Shown here: piece by piece, positions 11,258 through 24,141 of the stretch
Position numbering within the stretch: the first letter of the stretch is position 1
How the letters are laid out: the number at the start of each line of letters is the position of its first letter
From: Alligator mississippiensis
Taxonomy: Eukaryota > Chordata > Crocodylia > Alligatoridae
Direction of reading: 5' to 3'
NCBI RefSeq assembly: GCF_030867095.1
Contig: NC_081826.1
Coordinates: 252,568,251-252,632,250 of the forward strand
DNA: 64,000 bases
The notes under the pieces: model-generated
Database searches by the model: none
The model's input: only the letters and a program-made list of their open reading frames with translations
What the model was told of the DNA's origin: nothing
Made by a program: the position numbers and the translations under genes

Positions 11258-11541
11258 GTAAGTAAGAAACTGAGATGTTTATGTATTTGAACTAACATGA
11301 ATTTACTAAATTACTCTTGCTTATTTTTATATATTGTCTTCTACTTATCTGGAAAAAAAGCTTGGAATATTTCTGGGATGTACGATAAAAATAGTTATTT
11401 GTACAGAACAGCTGAACAAAAACCCTGTTTGCAGAAAAACATTGACAAACTTTCTTTTATCTGCTATTTTGAGTTCTTGTTTTACTGTAAAATAGTTACT
11501 CTGAACATTGTAACTGCAGAAATTTGTTTATTTTTTTTCAG

Positions 11542-11564
11542 GACGGTATATGGCTGATTGCTGA
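11542..11564 (+). CDS. FCHO2: FCHO2 terminal coding exon with stop
   Basis: After a strong T-rich acceptor (TTTTTTTTCAG), the coding part completes a Gly codon, then encodes RYMADC and TGA at 11562-11564. This completes the KKRFATGRYMADC C-terminus. The intron from 11258 is only 284 bp. The five exons here give about 193 residues, against about 810 for the complete mammalian protein. Confidence 0.9.
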
Positions 11565-13975
11565 TGAATCTGTGAAAAATCAGTAAATCAAAAGAGCAGC
11601 TGAAGCTTACTCCTCTCTCTACCTTTGAAACACTATTTTAACATGCATTATTTTTTTTAAACATTGACCTACTTTGGGGCTGACTACAAAAGTAAAAAAA
11701 ATGCACTTTTTTTGAAGAAGTCAATTTGGAAAAAAATGTATTTATAATAGCACTGAAGTGAACTTCAACACTGTCTGTAAATGATCAACTGCAATATTTG
11801 GGAAACTTGTTTATTCAAATTTAAGTAAATTTATATAGACTAAGTCAAAATATAGTAATCATTAGATGTATTGAAAATGTATGAAATTGTATGTTATTAT
11901 AAACATTACACATAAAAATGTAGGAGAGCAAGCACAGAATATTTTAGCTTTCCATAATATTATTCATTTCTTAATTGCCAATGTTCAAATTAAACAAAGG
12001 TAACAACATTTCAGATCATTCTTTCTACCCACTCATACCAATTTATGTGCCATAAAATCAGTTAAGAGTTAGAGACGTAAATAAAACATATACTTTGATT
12101 CCCATGTACCATATTTTAATAAAGTATAAGTTGTTTTTATATAAGACTTACTTTTTTCTAAGTGCAATGTGTTAAAAATTGCAAAAGACAGAAGAGATAT
12201 TTACTTCTGCAATTAGCAAACTTTATGGGAGTTGTGATTGTTTGAATTAATGCTGTAGATTAATTTATTTTTGTATGGATTGCATAACATTTGTGCCTTT
12301 TTTTAAACTGTGCCTGTCTAATTTGTTCTTTAATGTGCCTCACTTCCTTTTTCAAAGTCTGGCTCTTCCCTACTGAAAACTTGTGGTATTTGTGTAATGC
12401 ATACAACTTTATAAAATTCCTCGACTGGGATTTAGAAGGGAAATTTAGAAAAACTGGAGATTGCTTTATAAGATGGTTTCAAATACTGGATTACTTCCTC
12501 ATGGGGTAATTGCAATAAATGCAGCCAGTGTAAAGGGAAATGCATAGTGCAGGACTTTGATATATTAATAGAGAACTTCAGTATCAAAGTTTCAACTTTT
12601 AATATCACCAAAGATGTGTGAATTCTGAAGGTACATTGAAGAATGATTAAAACAGAATATTTTTAAAATAAATGTAGCATTTCACTTCATTCTGACTGCT
12701 AAGTCTTTGGAGATTTCAAGTGCTTTTTGATTCATGTGACATGAATGTAATGTAGTACTTTATGAGGAATAGCATTTTAGAAAGTTATATTTTTTGGCAG
12801 CAGGAAGACAGTGTACAACCAGCATATTACTAATTTTAAAACAGATTTTAAAATATCAGTTGGTAGTATTTCCTTTTCCTTGTTTTGCTACATCCTAAAC
12901 ATATGGAAACGATCTGAAGCAACACATTGGTAACATTTCTTAAAGCAAGTTATTAATTTAAAAACTGTTCTATATTCTGCTGTTTGTTAGACATGTCCTT
13001 GTTAAATACAGAAATAAAAATATTTTGGGGCAGAATACTTTAATAATAAGCAGGATGGGAATTTTATAATGATTCTAAATACCAGGGTCTATTCATAATA
13101 TACATTGGAAGCAATAGTAAGTTGTGTGTGAAATAATTCATGTAAAACCACTAATGACTGGACTATTAAGCTTTTCAGCAAATGAATGACTCAGACGCAT
13201 ATAAATTCTAATGCGCACTACATAGTTTTAGAGACAAGATTTCCTTTATTAAGCAGTGTACAGTACAGTATGTGTTTTATATGTACTTGTAACAATCTGA
13301 TTAGATTTGACTGGAGCAGTGCTTATGGCTCTTAATTTGCTAAAATGTTAATCTTCACTGAATTATGACAATAACTAGTATTTCTAACTCGTGTTGTAAT
13401 TGGCATTTAAAATGATACACGGCCTTTTACTGGAATCTTAATTGTAATCTGCTTTGCAATCAAACAGTGTGTTTAACCTGACAGTTACTATTTTATTATT
13501 GCAATCCAAAACTATTTTACTCTGTTTTTAATCAAGTATTGCTTAAATTTCTAAATTAATGAAGTAGTTGAATTTCAGCACATTTAAACTAGCTTTCATA
13601 CCAGGTGATCAAACATACATTTGTAATGGGTGCAGGTTACAATTTTGAAGCCATACAAGTTTATATGGACTTTTGTAAAGAAACCCATAAAAAAGTGTTA
13701 AAAAAATCATTTAGATATCTGATGAGAAATATATGTAGCAAGCTGGTTCTTGCTTGTGTATACAGTGATATCCTTTGTAGCTGCCTCCTATGGAAAAAAT
13801 GAATTTTTAAACACAACTCTAAAGGAGATTAGTTTTTATGGATTGTTACTACTTCAGATTGTAAATTAGAATAATACAATTTATCTTACCAAAATTGTAA
13901 ATACTTTTGATTTTCATCAAATGTAAATTTTACAGAAATGTTGCACCCGTAATAAACATGTAATATATAATTTAC
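11565..13975 (+). other. FCHO2: FCHO2 3' UTR (inferred)
   Basis: The 2.4 kb after the FCHO2 stop is AT-rich, free of recognisable transposons and contains several AATAAA signals (12080, 12118, 12667, 13013, 13951). Absence of repeats over this length, in a window otherwise dense in them, fits a conserved long 3' UTR with alternative polyadenylation. Without transcript data the end is uncertain. Confidence 0.55.
13951..13956 (+). promoter_or_regulatory. Candidate distal poly(A) signal of FCHO2
   Basis: An AATAAA hexamer followed within about 20-50 bases by TG- and T-rich sequence. Similar hexamers at 12080 and 12118 could serve a shorter transcript. The choice of the distal site is an inference from the repeat-free span. 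Confidence 0.4.
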
Positions 13976-13979
13976 AAGT

Positions 13980-15484
13980 TGATTTATACGTGTATACTTT
14001 TATTAACGGTGCCCTAAAACTTCCAACCAATGAAAAAAAATGACCCGTTTACAGATAATATCAACTATGTTCAGCGATTAGCTCAGTATTCAAAAGTATT
14101 AGTAAATCTCTACTGTCTCCAACTGGACTGCTGTATAGGCAAAACAAAAATCACAGAACTGGGGGCATGAATGGAAAATAGAATTCTACAAAGGCTAGAA
14201 TCTTGTGCTGTGTTACAGATATTAACAATTTTGGCTAGTCTATTCCTAGTAATGACTATTAGAGGAATGATCAGATTCCAGTTGATTTTAAAATGTATAT
14301 GTGAACTGGTTTCAGGCCTCTTTTCTAATAGACCTCTAAATTAGATGCCTCATTTGCTCCGGACAGCTAAAGATTATGCCAGACAGGTAGCACTACTCCA
14401 GATGGGCTGCCCTGTAACCTGGAAGCAAGGTAGCCACAGCCAGGGGCACCACTGGCAGGCCAATCAGCTTAGGGATAAGCTAACTGACCCTGTAATTCAG
14501 TTGTGCTAATTAGTCTACCAACATGCTGCAGGAACACAGCTAAACTGCTTCCAGTTTAGGAGGCAGGCTGTCTGGAGCAACACAGCTTGAGGGCATTGCT
14601 TTCTCACCTAGTGAATTTGCTGTGTAGGCCTGGCTGGAGACTTGAGGATCACCAATCTTTATGATTTCTTAATATGAGCTGGTGAGGGTGGTATACAAGA
14701 AGAGGGAAACAAGACACTAGTCTGCCTATTTTTTCCTTTCTATGAATTCATGATATCAAGCATTCGCTAAGCATTTAAAATCCTTTAAGATGCCCCTTTC
14801 CCCTAAACACACTTCAAATTAGCCCACATAAAAGCTGGCAAAGAAGACAAGAAAATATTTAATGTTTTCCATAAAGAATTCTGTAAATGTCCTTACTAGA
14901 TTTACAAAACTAAGTTTTTTCATATAATTTAATTTTTTACATGCACACAAGGAAACAGATAAGAAAACATTTAGTTTCCACTCATAACACAATGTAAGCC
15001 TAAATCCTCCAGCAGTTAGCATTTTGGACTGGTGAAATTTGGGGATGCAGAACAAAGAACGGTTAAGGGAATCGTATATTGATTTACTCCAAACTCATAA
15101 TACATCCTGCAAATGCAGGAGGGATTCCAGGAAGGAGTGTCTGCTCTGAACATTCCTCCCAAACTCTGAGTAGTGTGAAAAAAAAAAAAAAAAAAGTGTT
15201 CCCTGGCACAGACTTTTCCATTATCTTACTTCAGCTGCAAATGGAGACAAACTGAATGAAAATCTCTGTAGCAAGCAACACACTTTGTTCCAACCATTCA
15301 ACCAACCTTCAACTCTGCAAAGCTTGCTTTTTACAATTTAGAAATCTCAAATGTTCATATTTGCAATGACCATGTTGCTAGAATATGCTCTGCTAGAATA
15401 TGCTCATCCTACAAGCTGCCACACTTCAGCTTTCATTTTGCCTAGGATATCTGTACGCATGTGAACAGTTACCAAATATTGGCC
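13980..15484. other. Intergenic, nothing recognised
   Basis: AT-rich sequence with no gene. The 14330-14660 part is GC-richer and may be an old repeat, but I could not name it. An A-tract of about 17 bases lies near 15179-15195. Confidence 0.4.
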
Positions 15485-15700
15485 TGGTATAGACATTACA
15501 CTTTTACCAGTATACATGATCAGAAACCAGTCTACACCCGTAAGAGAACAGAAGCTCGGCGCACACAGACTGGTTTAAAAACGGCAAAGCCTGGTCTAAG
15601 ATTTGTGCCCCCCCCCAAGGACGACTTTGTGTTCTGTTTGCTGCCAAGCTGCTTACCGAAAGCCACGTAACTTAGATCAATTCCACCTTGGGCTTTTTCA
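15485..15700. mobile_element. MITE-like repeat, copy B (relative at 3975)
   Basis: It shares the ordered segments ACCAGTATA, GATCAGAAACCAG and AACAGAAGCTC with the copy at 3975-4170, followed by a C-run at about 15609-15617. It has no coding capacity, and its ends are approximate. Two diverged copies in one window suggest a moderately abundant family. Confidence 0.5.
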
Positions 15701-17342
15701 ATGACTGTACCTATTGACTGCAAGTCTTCACTCCCTACTGACTTATTTTAATTCGATCATTTGTTCATGACCTGAGATAATCATCCTGTTAGCTATTCTC
15801 ACAAAGAGCATGGAAATGAGGCATATGGGGTATATTTTTCTCCCTTTATAAACACAGGAGCTTGTTTCATTTAATACACAGAGTTGTGGTGACTTCCAGT
15901 CCCATTACCATTGGTTCCCATGCAATGTCAATTATCCTTAGCCATGAATTAAAAAACGGATTTTCCATCATGTAAATTCAGACGTGTCAAAAAGTAATAG
16001 CACTCTTTTCTTCCCCCAGTGTTGGCTCACTGTTGAGCGCATTATTACAATAATCACTATTTCTGTCACGCTGGTAAGTCAGACACCAAGGACCTGGTCT
16101 GAGTGTCATTCAGATGACAATCAGGAGTAAATAAAATACGTAGCATGCGAGTGAGATCAGAATCCAGATCATTCTGTCTTTGTCATTTTAAATGAACAAA
16201 CTGCACTTAATACTACTGCAACTACAAGAAACTGGTTTCATACTGTTTCAACAGGTTTTGCCCTGAAAAGCAAGCTGTTTTATATATTAGATAACAGTAC
16301 ACTTGAACAATTACACTAATGCTAAATATTTTAGATCTTGGCAAACCTTGTAGAACATTTGAAGGCTATATAAAAGACATTTCAGTTTATCTACTGGAAC
16401 ACTGTAGGCTTAAGAAACAGGGTGCGTCTATTCAATAATTAACCAGAAAAGCCAGGTATCATGCCAACCATGCCATTAAAAAGTATGCCTGTTTCAGAAA
16501 AGTTAATATATGTATCTGAGCATTTATAATGCTATTATTCTTGGAAATGTTACATAATGGGCTTCCGTTTCAATAGTCACTATTTATTTTTTAGATGCAT
16601 CAGAAATTCCTTCAGGGCAGACTGTATCAAGAAACATTTCAAGCTATTTGCTGCTTAAATCTCATGTTAAATTGCAAGTAGTGTTCTGGATCAAATTGAT
16701 AAGCTAGTCTCTTGATTAAAAACATAAGTTTTATTTTGAACTCTTTGTTTAGTATTGTACTATGTGTGTTTATATTTATATAGTATTTTACCTTTCTCCT
16801 TGACATGCAATCTTATTTTCCCTTAGTAAATTTAATTCAATACCTCTGAAAGCTATAGGAATCCATATTTACATGAAACTACTGGATTAAAAGCAATATA
16901 CTTTTAGAAACCAAATGTCCTTATGAGGGCTGCTTCCACTCCTCCACTCCTATTACTTTATTACGTTGAACAACAGAGCAGATTAGAGTTTCTTCTTCTT
17001 AGTTTTTTAATACCAAACTGACACATTTTCTTTGTTTATTTCCTCTTCATTTTCAATTCATGTCTTTTTGCTCAATTTTGTTGCTTACCATAATCCTAGC
17101 CTATTTTGCATGTAACAAGAGATTGGACATCTCTTGTTTATCCTTCTATATAATGTCATTTTCTTAACACCTTTTTCTTTTTAATAGTCTCTATTTCCTC
17201 TTGTTTTACATCTTACCAATTAAATGACTAATGGTCTTTTCAACTCCTGACAGGCCATCTTTTTTTAAGTCACCTTCTGAACAGGATTTTCATTTCCCAA
17301 ATGCTACAGTGAGAAAACCTTATTGCTGGAGGAGCTTTCATC
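15701..17342. other. Intergenic, nothing recognised
   Basis: AT-rich sequence without recognisable genes or repeats. Open frames here are short and lack protein features. Confidence 0.4.
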
Positions 17343-18066
17343 TGCCTAGGAAATGACCTGCTTGGTGGAACAGAAGCGGAAAGGGATCTTGGAGTCCTAG
17401 TGGACTCCAAGATGAACATGAGTCGGCAGTGTGACAAAGCCATCAGAAAAGCTAATGGCACTTTATCGTGCATCAGCAGATGCATGACGAATAGGTCCAA
17501 GGAGGTGATACTTCCCCTCAATCGGGTGCTGGTCAGACCGCAGTTGGAATACTGCGTGCAATTTTGGGCGCCACACTTCAAGAGGGATGTGGATAACCTG
17601 GAGAAGGTCCAGAGAAGGGCCACTCATATGGTTAAGGGCTTGCAGGCCAAGCCCTATGAGGAGAGACTGGGGCACCTGGACCTCTTCAGCCTCCGCAAGA
17701 GAAGGTTGAGAGGTGACCTTGTGGCTGCCTATAAGTTCATCACGGGGGCACAGAAGGGAATTGATGAGGTTTTATTCACCAAGGCGCCCCCAGGGGTTAC
17801 AAGAAATAATGGCCACAAGCTAGAAGAGAGCAGATTTAGATTGGACGTTAGGAAGAACTTCTTCACAGTTCGAGTGGCCAAGGTCTGGAACGGGCTCCCA
17901 AGGGAGGTGGTGCTCTCCCCTACCCTGGGGGTCTTCAAGAGGAGGTTAGATAAGCATCTAGCTGGGGTCATCTGAACCCAGCACTCTTTCCTGCCTATGC
18001 AGGGGGTCAGACTTGATGATCTATTGCGGTCCCTTCCGACCCTAGCATCTATGAATCTATGAATCT
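17343..18066 (+). mobile_element. CR1 LINE, young-looking 3' end (subfamily with AATCTATGA tail)
   Basis: A frame of 191 codons at 17400-17975 is uninterrupted: MDSKMNMSRQCDKAIRKANG at the start, REVVLSPTLGVFKRRLDKHL near the end, then stop. It is the C-terminal part of the CR1 ORF2 protein. The 3' UTR ends with repeats of the form ATCTATGAATCTATGAATC. It is 5'-truncated, as usual for CR1. It is closely similar to the copy at 52515-53612 (shared ERDLGVLVDSKMNMS, KANGTLSCISR), so both belong to one subfamily. Confidence 0.92.
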
Positions 18067-19210
18067 GAATGGGCTGTGGTGATAAGTTTTAGACCTCAAA
18101 TTCTTGCTGGCAGTCATAGACTTATCGAGTATTTCCGTCAGTTCCATTTTGAATATAGAGAAGGAAGGAGTTCTTCAGACAAGCAGCATTTCTTCAGGTC
18201 TTTCTCTGGCTCCTTACCTCATCCCACCAACTTGCTCTGGGTCCTTTAAAAGACCCTCCTTATCATACATGTTTCTAATGATCAGGATTCCATTATCTTT
18301 CAGTTGGTGCAGTCTATCCCTGTTCTCTTGGCCCTCTGGCTGTTGGTATCAATCATCAAGCAAGACATGTCTTTCAAATAATAGTGACAAAAGGTGTCAA
18401 AAGAGCCAGCTGCTTGCTAATTTCACAACTAAAACCCTGCAGCGGTGATCTTAAAACCACAGTTGCAAAACAAATCCCTCCACCTGTTCTACCTCCTTTA
18501 AGACCAGACCTGAGACAATGGGGATGATTAGGGGGATGCTTAAGAGCATGCCACAGATGGGCACAAAATGAGTTGGTAAGTATGGTGAGAATGCAACACC
18601 CACCCCCTCCCACCACCACCATCACTCAAGTCAAGATTTGGAGCATCAGGACAGGGCTTAGTCTGTGCAGGAAGTGTAGGCCTGCTCCTTTCAGCCTCAA
18701 AGGAAAAAGTTTGTGAGAGGCAGATAGATATTGAAGCACAATCTCTAGAGTACAAATCTGTGTCATGCAAGCTGGAATGCCTCGTGTAGTACATCCTAGC
18801 CCCTCCAGCCGTAGAATCTCCTCTATAAGTGCCAATAATCTTCCTTCCTATGCCATGGCCCCTCACCTATAGAAATGTTCTGTTATTAAAAAACTACTCA
18901 GTATTTCCTAAAGATCTGGATACTTGCCTTCTATTCACAAAGTTGATCCCAGTGCCAGCTACTCATCTCTTAAAATCTCTTTTCCATAACCTGGTTCATT
19001 CAGGCCAACTGTCGATTTCTTAGCCTTGCTACTGCACTGCCTTTTTCCAGCTTGTTACCCTCCTGTTTTACTAGGGAGCCTCAGTCAGCCTCCTGCAAGA
19101 TCCTTTTAAGAACACCAGGCAACATTAGCACTGTTAGGTGTGCAAACACCTGCACCAGGTTCACAAGATATAAACCCAAGTATTTCAAATAGGAATTCAC
19201 AGTGTCAAAA
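18067..19210. other. Intergenic, nothing recognised
   Basis: No gene or repeat could be supported. The section 19215-19295 contains a TTTATT-rich stretch followed by GGCTTACAGTAAG, resembling an old dispersed repeat; the next CR1 sits directly after it. Confidence 0.35.
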
Positions 19211-19295
19211 ACATTTATTTATTCATTTATTCAATTTATAATGCTACCCTTCCCAACAAAGGCATGGTGGCTTACAGTAAGAGAACTGAATAACT

Positions 19296-20716
19296 TGGAA
19301 GATGGCCAATGTGGTCCCCATCTTTAAAAAAGGGAGGAGGGAGGACCCAGGCAACTATAGGCCCGTCAGTCTTACCTCAATCCTGGGGAAACTCTTTGAG
19401 AAGATCATCAAGGAGCACATCTGTGATGGGTCGGCATTGGGGATAATGCTCAAGGGCAACCAGCACGGTTTCATTAGGGGCAGGTCATGTCAGACCAACC
19501 TGATTGCCTTTTACGATCAGGTCACAAAAGCATTGGATGCAGGTGTCGCCGTGGATGTAGTCTTTCTGGACTTCAGCAAGGCCTTTGACCCTGTCGACCA
19601 CCCCATCCTCATTAAAAAACTAAGCGACTGTGGCATCGATGCCTACACAGTCAGATAGATTGCAAATTGGCTGAAGGGTCGTACTCAGAGGGGGGTGGTG
19701 GACGGGTCATATTCGACCGGGGGGGAAGTGGGCAGCGGAGTCCCCCAGGGCTTGGTCCTTGGGCCCACACTGTTCAATTTCTTTATCAGTGATTTGGACA
19801 ACAGGGTGAAAAGCAACCTGTTCAAATTTGCTGATGATACCAAAATTTGGGGTGAGGTGGGCACACTAGTAGGGAGGGAAAGACTGCAGCAAGACCTGGA
19901 TAGGTTGCAGGGGTGGGCTAACAAAAACAGGATGCGTTTCAATACTGACAAGTGCAGGGTGCTGCACTTGGGCAGTGGTAACCAGCAGCACACTTATAAG
20001 ATGGGAAACTCCCTTCTTGAGAGCACGGAGGCAGAAAGGGATCTTGGAGTCATTATTGACTCCAAGATGAACATGGGCCGCCAGTGCGAGGTCACGGTCG
20101 GCAGGGCTAACCAGACCCTATCGTGCACCCACAGGTGCATCTCAAGCAGGGCCAAGGAGGTGATCCTCCCCCTCTACGCGACACTGGTCAGGCCACAGCT
20201 GGAGTGCTGTGTCCAGTTCTGGGCACCCCACTTCAAGAGGGATGTGGACAACATTGAGAGGGTCCAGAGGAGGGCCACCTGCATGATCTGGGGACAGCAG
20301 GACAGACCCTACAATGAGAGGCTACGGGACCTGAACCTGTTCAGCCTTCACAAGAGAAGGCTGAGGGGGGACCTGGTGACTGTCTATAAACTCACTAGTG
20401 GGGACCAGAAGGGTTTGGGGGAGACCTTGTTTCCCCTAGCGCCCCCCGGGATAACAAGGAATCACAGCCACAAGTTGTTGGAGAGTAGGTTTAGATTAGA
20501 CATCCATAAGAACTACTTCACAGTTAGGGTGGCTAGGATCTGGAACCAACTTCCAAGGGAAGTGGTGCTGGCACCTACCCTGGGGGTCTTTAAGAAGCGG
20601 CTCGATGCCTACCTGACTGGGGTCATTTGAGCCCAGTTTCCCTCCTGCCCAGGCAGGGAGTCAGACTTGAAGATCTACAAGGTCCCTTCCGGCCCTACTT
20701 CTATGATTCTATGATA
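19296..20716 (+). mobile_element. CR1 LINE 3' half with almost open reverse transcriptase
   Basis: Reading frame 19302-20630 encodes the CR1 reverse transcriptase from WKMANVVPIFKKG through DVVFLDFSKAFDPVDHPIL, the catalytic FADD box (CNLFKFADDTKIW near 19830) and a C-terminus ending KKRLDAYLTGVI. One in-frame TAG at 19656-19658 replaces a Trp codon found in related copies; otherwise the 1.3-kb frame is intact, so the copy is fairly recent. The 3' UTR ends CTTCTATGATTCTATGATA. The endonuclease and the 5' end are missing. Confidence 0.93.
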
Positions 20717-22014
20717 ACACAGAAGAATGACAAGAGAAGAAAACAACTTACAAGGAAACTAGAATATAAACATAAACCAATATCAGCCTAGCTTCACTTG
20801 CTAAACACCTGTCCAACTAAGAAGGTCTTACAGTGCTTCCAAAAATATCCAGGCTCAGGCTCCGCCAATTATGGTCTGAGCTCTCTGCAACATGAGAATT
20901 ACTCTATTTTTCTGAAATCAAGAAATGAGTGAAAGCTAAGACCTGGCATTTTCCAACAGACAGTTTAAAAAGGCTGAGAAACAAAGCATTAGACAGTAAT
21001 AACTAATTTGTTGTTTGTCGTGACACCTGAAGTTAAGTATCCCTTCTAAGAAGATTACAGTATTTCACACCTCTCAGATGAGGCTATGTCTGTTACAGGG
21101 GGTTGCTGCCACTTCAAGAATGGCAGCAGCATTGAGGCAGCTGGATCCTCTGGTGTAGATGCAAATCTGCCAGGAGAAGGAATTTTTCTGCCCCCAAGAG
21201 CTGTCCCTGTGAACAACAGACCCTCTGCTGGGAGAGCTGTTTCAGCTACACTGTGATCAAACCCACTGCTAAAACAGCTTTACTGGCAGAACTTTAATGC
21301 AGCAAAGCCAGAAAGCGGATACGTTTCATACATCCTGCAAAGGATTGTGGATATCTGTATAATGTTGGTGGAACATATTGCCATGCAGAGATCTGAATTC
21401 TGGCCGATGCTCCTAGGCCAAAGAAACAGTCTCCAGATGCTGAACATGTTATTACTCTACAACAGCCTTTGTGACTAATTCAAAGCGGACAGTACAGAGC
21501 CTTGGAAGTAGAGGTGTCATAAGGAAAGAAGCAGAAGGTTCCAAAGTCTGCCCACAATAAAGAAAATGGAGAAGTTTATGCATCTGAGACAACTATCTTA
21601 CATTCAAATTATAAATATTTGGCATTTTCAAAGAACAAAGTCCAGACTGATTTCTTAGAATCTACTAAGAAAGTAATAATTAGACATCAAAATTGAAAAG
21701 CTACACAAAGCTGTACCTTATGAGTACAGCTGAATCTGAAGAGAGTAGATCTAAAAGCAAGGTGGCAAAGTGCCAGAACCAACAGCTATATATTTGCAAA
21801 TTGACCTTGCTCAAGAAATATCAGCAAGTGATTCTGACTTGGAAAGGGCTTATAGTGTATTGAAGTCTGAAATAAATCCTGTTAAACCAGGGGCAATTAC
21901 AGTAATGTTTTGTGTTTTACCAAAAAAAAAAAAATCCGATACACAACAAGAAAGGAAGCTTACATAGAGCTCTTAATGCTGAAACTTACATACCAGTTAC
22001 AAACTGGGTAGACA
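20717..22014. other. Intergenic, nothing recognised
   Basis: No gene or named repeat could be supported. An A-run lies near 21923-21934. Confidence 0.35.
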
Positions 22015-22302
22015 AGCGGTTCTCAACCTTTTTAGATGCAAGGCACCCCTTGTCAGGCTCAAAGCAGCCCTCCATAACTACTGTGAGTTGAGCGGCACCC
22101 CATTTCAAAAACCAGTTTATTTAATACAGCATTTGTCTCCTTGCAGAGGATCTGGACAGTGGGAGGGCAGGGCAGCAGACAGGCAGGGACAGGCAGAGCC
22201 TGCCTTTATCTGCTTATCTCCTCCTACTTCCTGCAGTACCATTTAAAAGCTTTTGCAGCACCTCACGTATGGTACCCCTGAATACTGACTGACAATCACT
22301 GG
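22015..22302. mobile_element. hAT-type MITE (GGTTCTCAACC ends)
   Basis: The left end AGCGGTTCTCAACCTTTTT is a classical hAT (Charlie-type) terminus. The right end TGACAATCACTGG is its decayed reverse complement. Flanks GGTAGACA (22007-22014) and AATAGACA (22303-22310) match at 6 of 8 positions, as expected of an old 8-bp target duplication. The 288-bp interior is non-coding and contains CACCCC motifs typical of such short hAT derivatives. Confidence 0.75.
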
Positions 22303-22310
22303 AATAGACA

Positions 22311-24140
22311 GAACATAAGATCCATCTAAGATGTAAGGTTTTAATCTAGTCATTTTTGGTGTCTTATGGCTGAGGCAGAATGTCTGAGTTTTAGTCTTGC
22401 CCCAGAAAGATGGGCCTTACAAACATCTCTTTTGCTGTTAAGAAGGCCATATTCCTGGCAAAGGCTCCATCTTTCTCCAAATGAATCAGAAAGACCAAAA
22501 CATTCACCTCAATTTCTGGCTGTTCTAGTATCAATCAGTCAACAGCATCTCCAACTCAAAGAATCACAAGCTGAAAAGAGGTTCAACTGCTCAAAAAGCA
22601 TTCAGTCAGTGCTATCCTCCACAACTGGCAGAAGGCCTCAGGCCTCATCTAGATATAGCAAACAATCAATACAAGCTCCTGCAGGTCAGTTAGCTTCTAA
22701 GTGGCAGACAAGCACTGTACTGAGGTACAAACACAGCGCTGATCACCTTCTCTGATACGATCATAGAGAAAATTGAAGAGCCTGTCCCTAACAAATGGGA
22801 TGTTGTCTTATATCCAGGGTCATCTTATAGCTGAGTAAATACAGTAAAAGAATCAGCATTTTCGGATGAGAAATATTTTGTTGAAAAAATTTCAACCAGA
22901 TTTATTAGCAGCATGAATCAGTGTAGCAGCAGTGAGCCCAGTGCATGCCACACTCTCCCTTTCTGGCCTGACAGATATTGCAGGAGAAGCAGAGTTGGAG
23001 TAGAAAGACGATAGGATTTATCCTTGACCAAGTCACATTCATTACATTAACACTTCAGTGAGCACACTGGGTGTGCCTTTAACCATCCTGATTGGCCTGC
23101 ATTAATGTCACTAGGAAGAATGTGTTCAAGCCTTGTCTGAGATTGAAAAAAAACAAGTGTCACATGGCAAAGCTCTTGTAAAACTTATGTTGTCACCATC
23201 TCCGTTATAATGCAAATGATAATAAAGTAACATGGGTATTCTCCCAGCAATCTTATTGTTGCTGCTTTTGGTGGTTCCCATCAAAGTTCAGATGGCCATA
23301 CATTACTTCCATTAGAGCATGGTCATTCAGTACCATTGCCTGCCCTGCACAAACAGCAGACCTTCTTAGTTTTGGTCAGATACTTTTCGGTGCTCTTGTA
23401 GGACAGGCCTTCCTAACAAGTATAGCCTTTGTGGTGATGATAAAGCTCTCAGCTTGGTTGTTTGCCAGCCAATGTGTTTGAAATCAACATTTTCTCCCAT
23501 TTACAACATGAACAACAGTTTGACCTTTTTGTCCTAATGCTTTTTCTGTTCCAATTTCTTGGGAGAATGCTCTCATGTAACTGCTTCAGGTTTAATTATA
23601 TTTGCTTATAAAAGCATGCTGAATGCTGGCACCAAGCTGGCACCAAGCCTTTTCTCATGCCCCTGTATCTATGAAGTGGTGATTCAAATACAGGGATGCA
23701 AATTATTATTTTGATATTCAAACATTGCTAAGTAAAAGCATTTGAATCTGACAAAGCTTTTAAACAAAAATCTAGTTGTTTGTTCTTTTAACTGACTTCT
23801 ACAAACCCCATAGTTAGTTGCCTGTCTTGATGTTCTGTGTTTCTGCTGAAATCTCAGTAGTAATTGTTGAATTAATCTTTCTTGAGTCTTGGTCTCAATT
23901 TAAATGGTACCTTATGGCAAGCAAATGTAGTTGTGTTGTGTTTTTCTTTGATGTGCTTTGCAATATTTCTATATAAATAAATGTGAATAGTCACCAACTA
24001 ATAAATGGTAGATTTACTTAAATACATCTCCATCAATCTTAAATCAAGAATCCAATGTGGTTTTAGAGGTTCTATAGAATTCTTCAAATACTGAAGATTT
24101 CACATTTGTGAAGATTTCACATTCTCTTTGATATAGCATT
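22311..24140. other. Intergenic, nothing recognised
   Basis: One 129-codon open frame at 22366-22755 (+) has biased Ser/Gln composition but no start context, domain or homologue I recognise; I take it as chance. Near 22800-22850, TCATCTTATAGCTGAGTAAATACAG looks like the end of an unidentified short repeat. Confidence 0.35.
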
Positions 24141-24141
24141 T

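Noticed and set aside
22366-22755. 129-codon open frame as a possible gene
   Set aside because: No domain, no plausible start context, no splice signals in phase; composition like neighbouring non-coding DNA.
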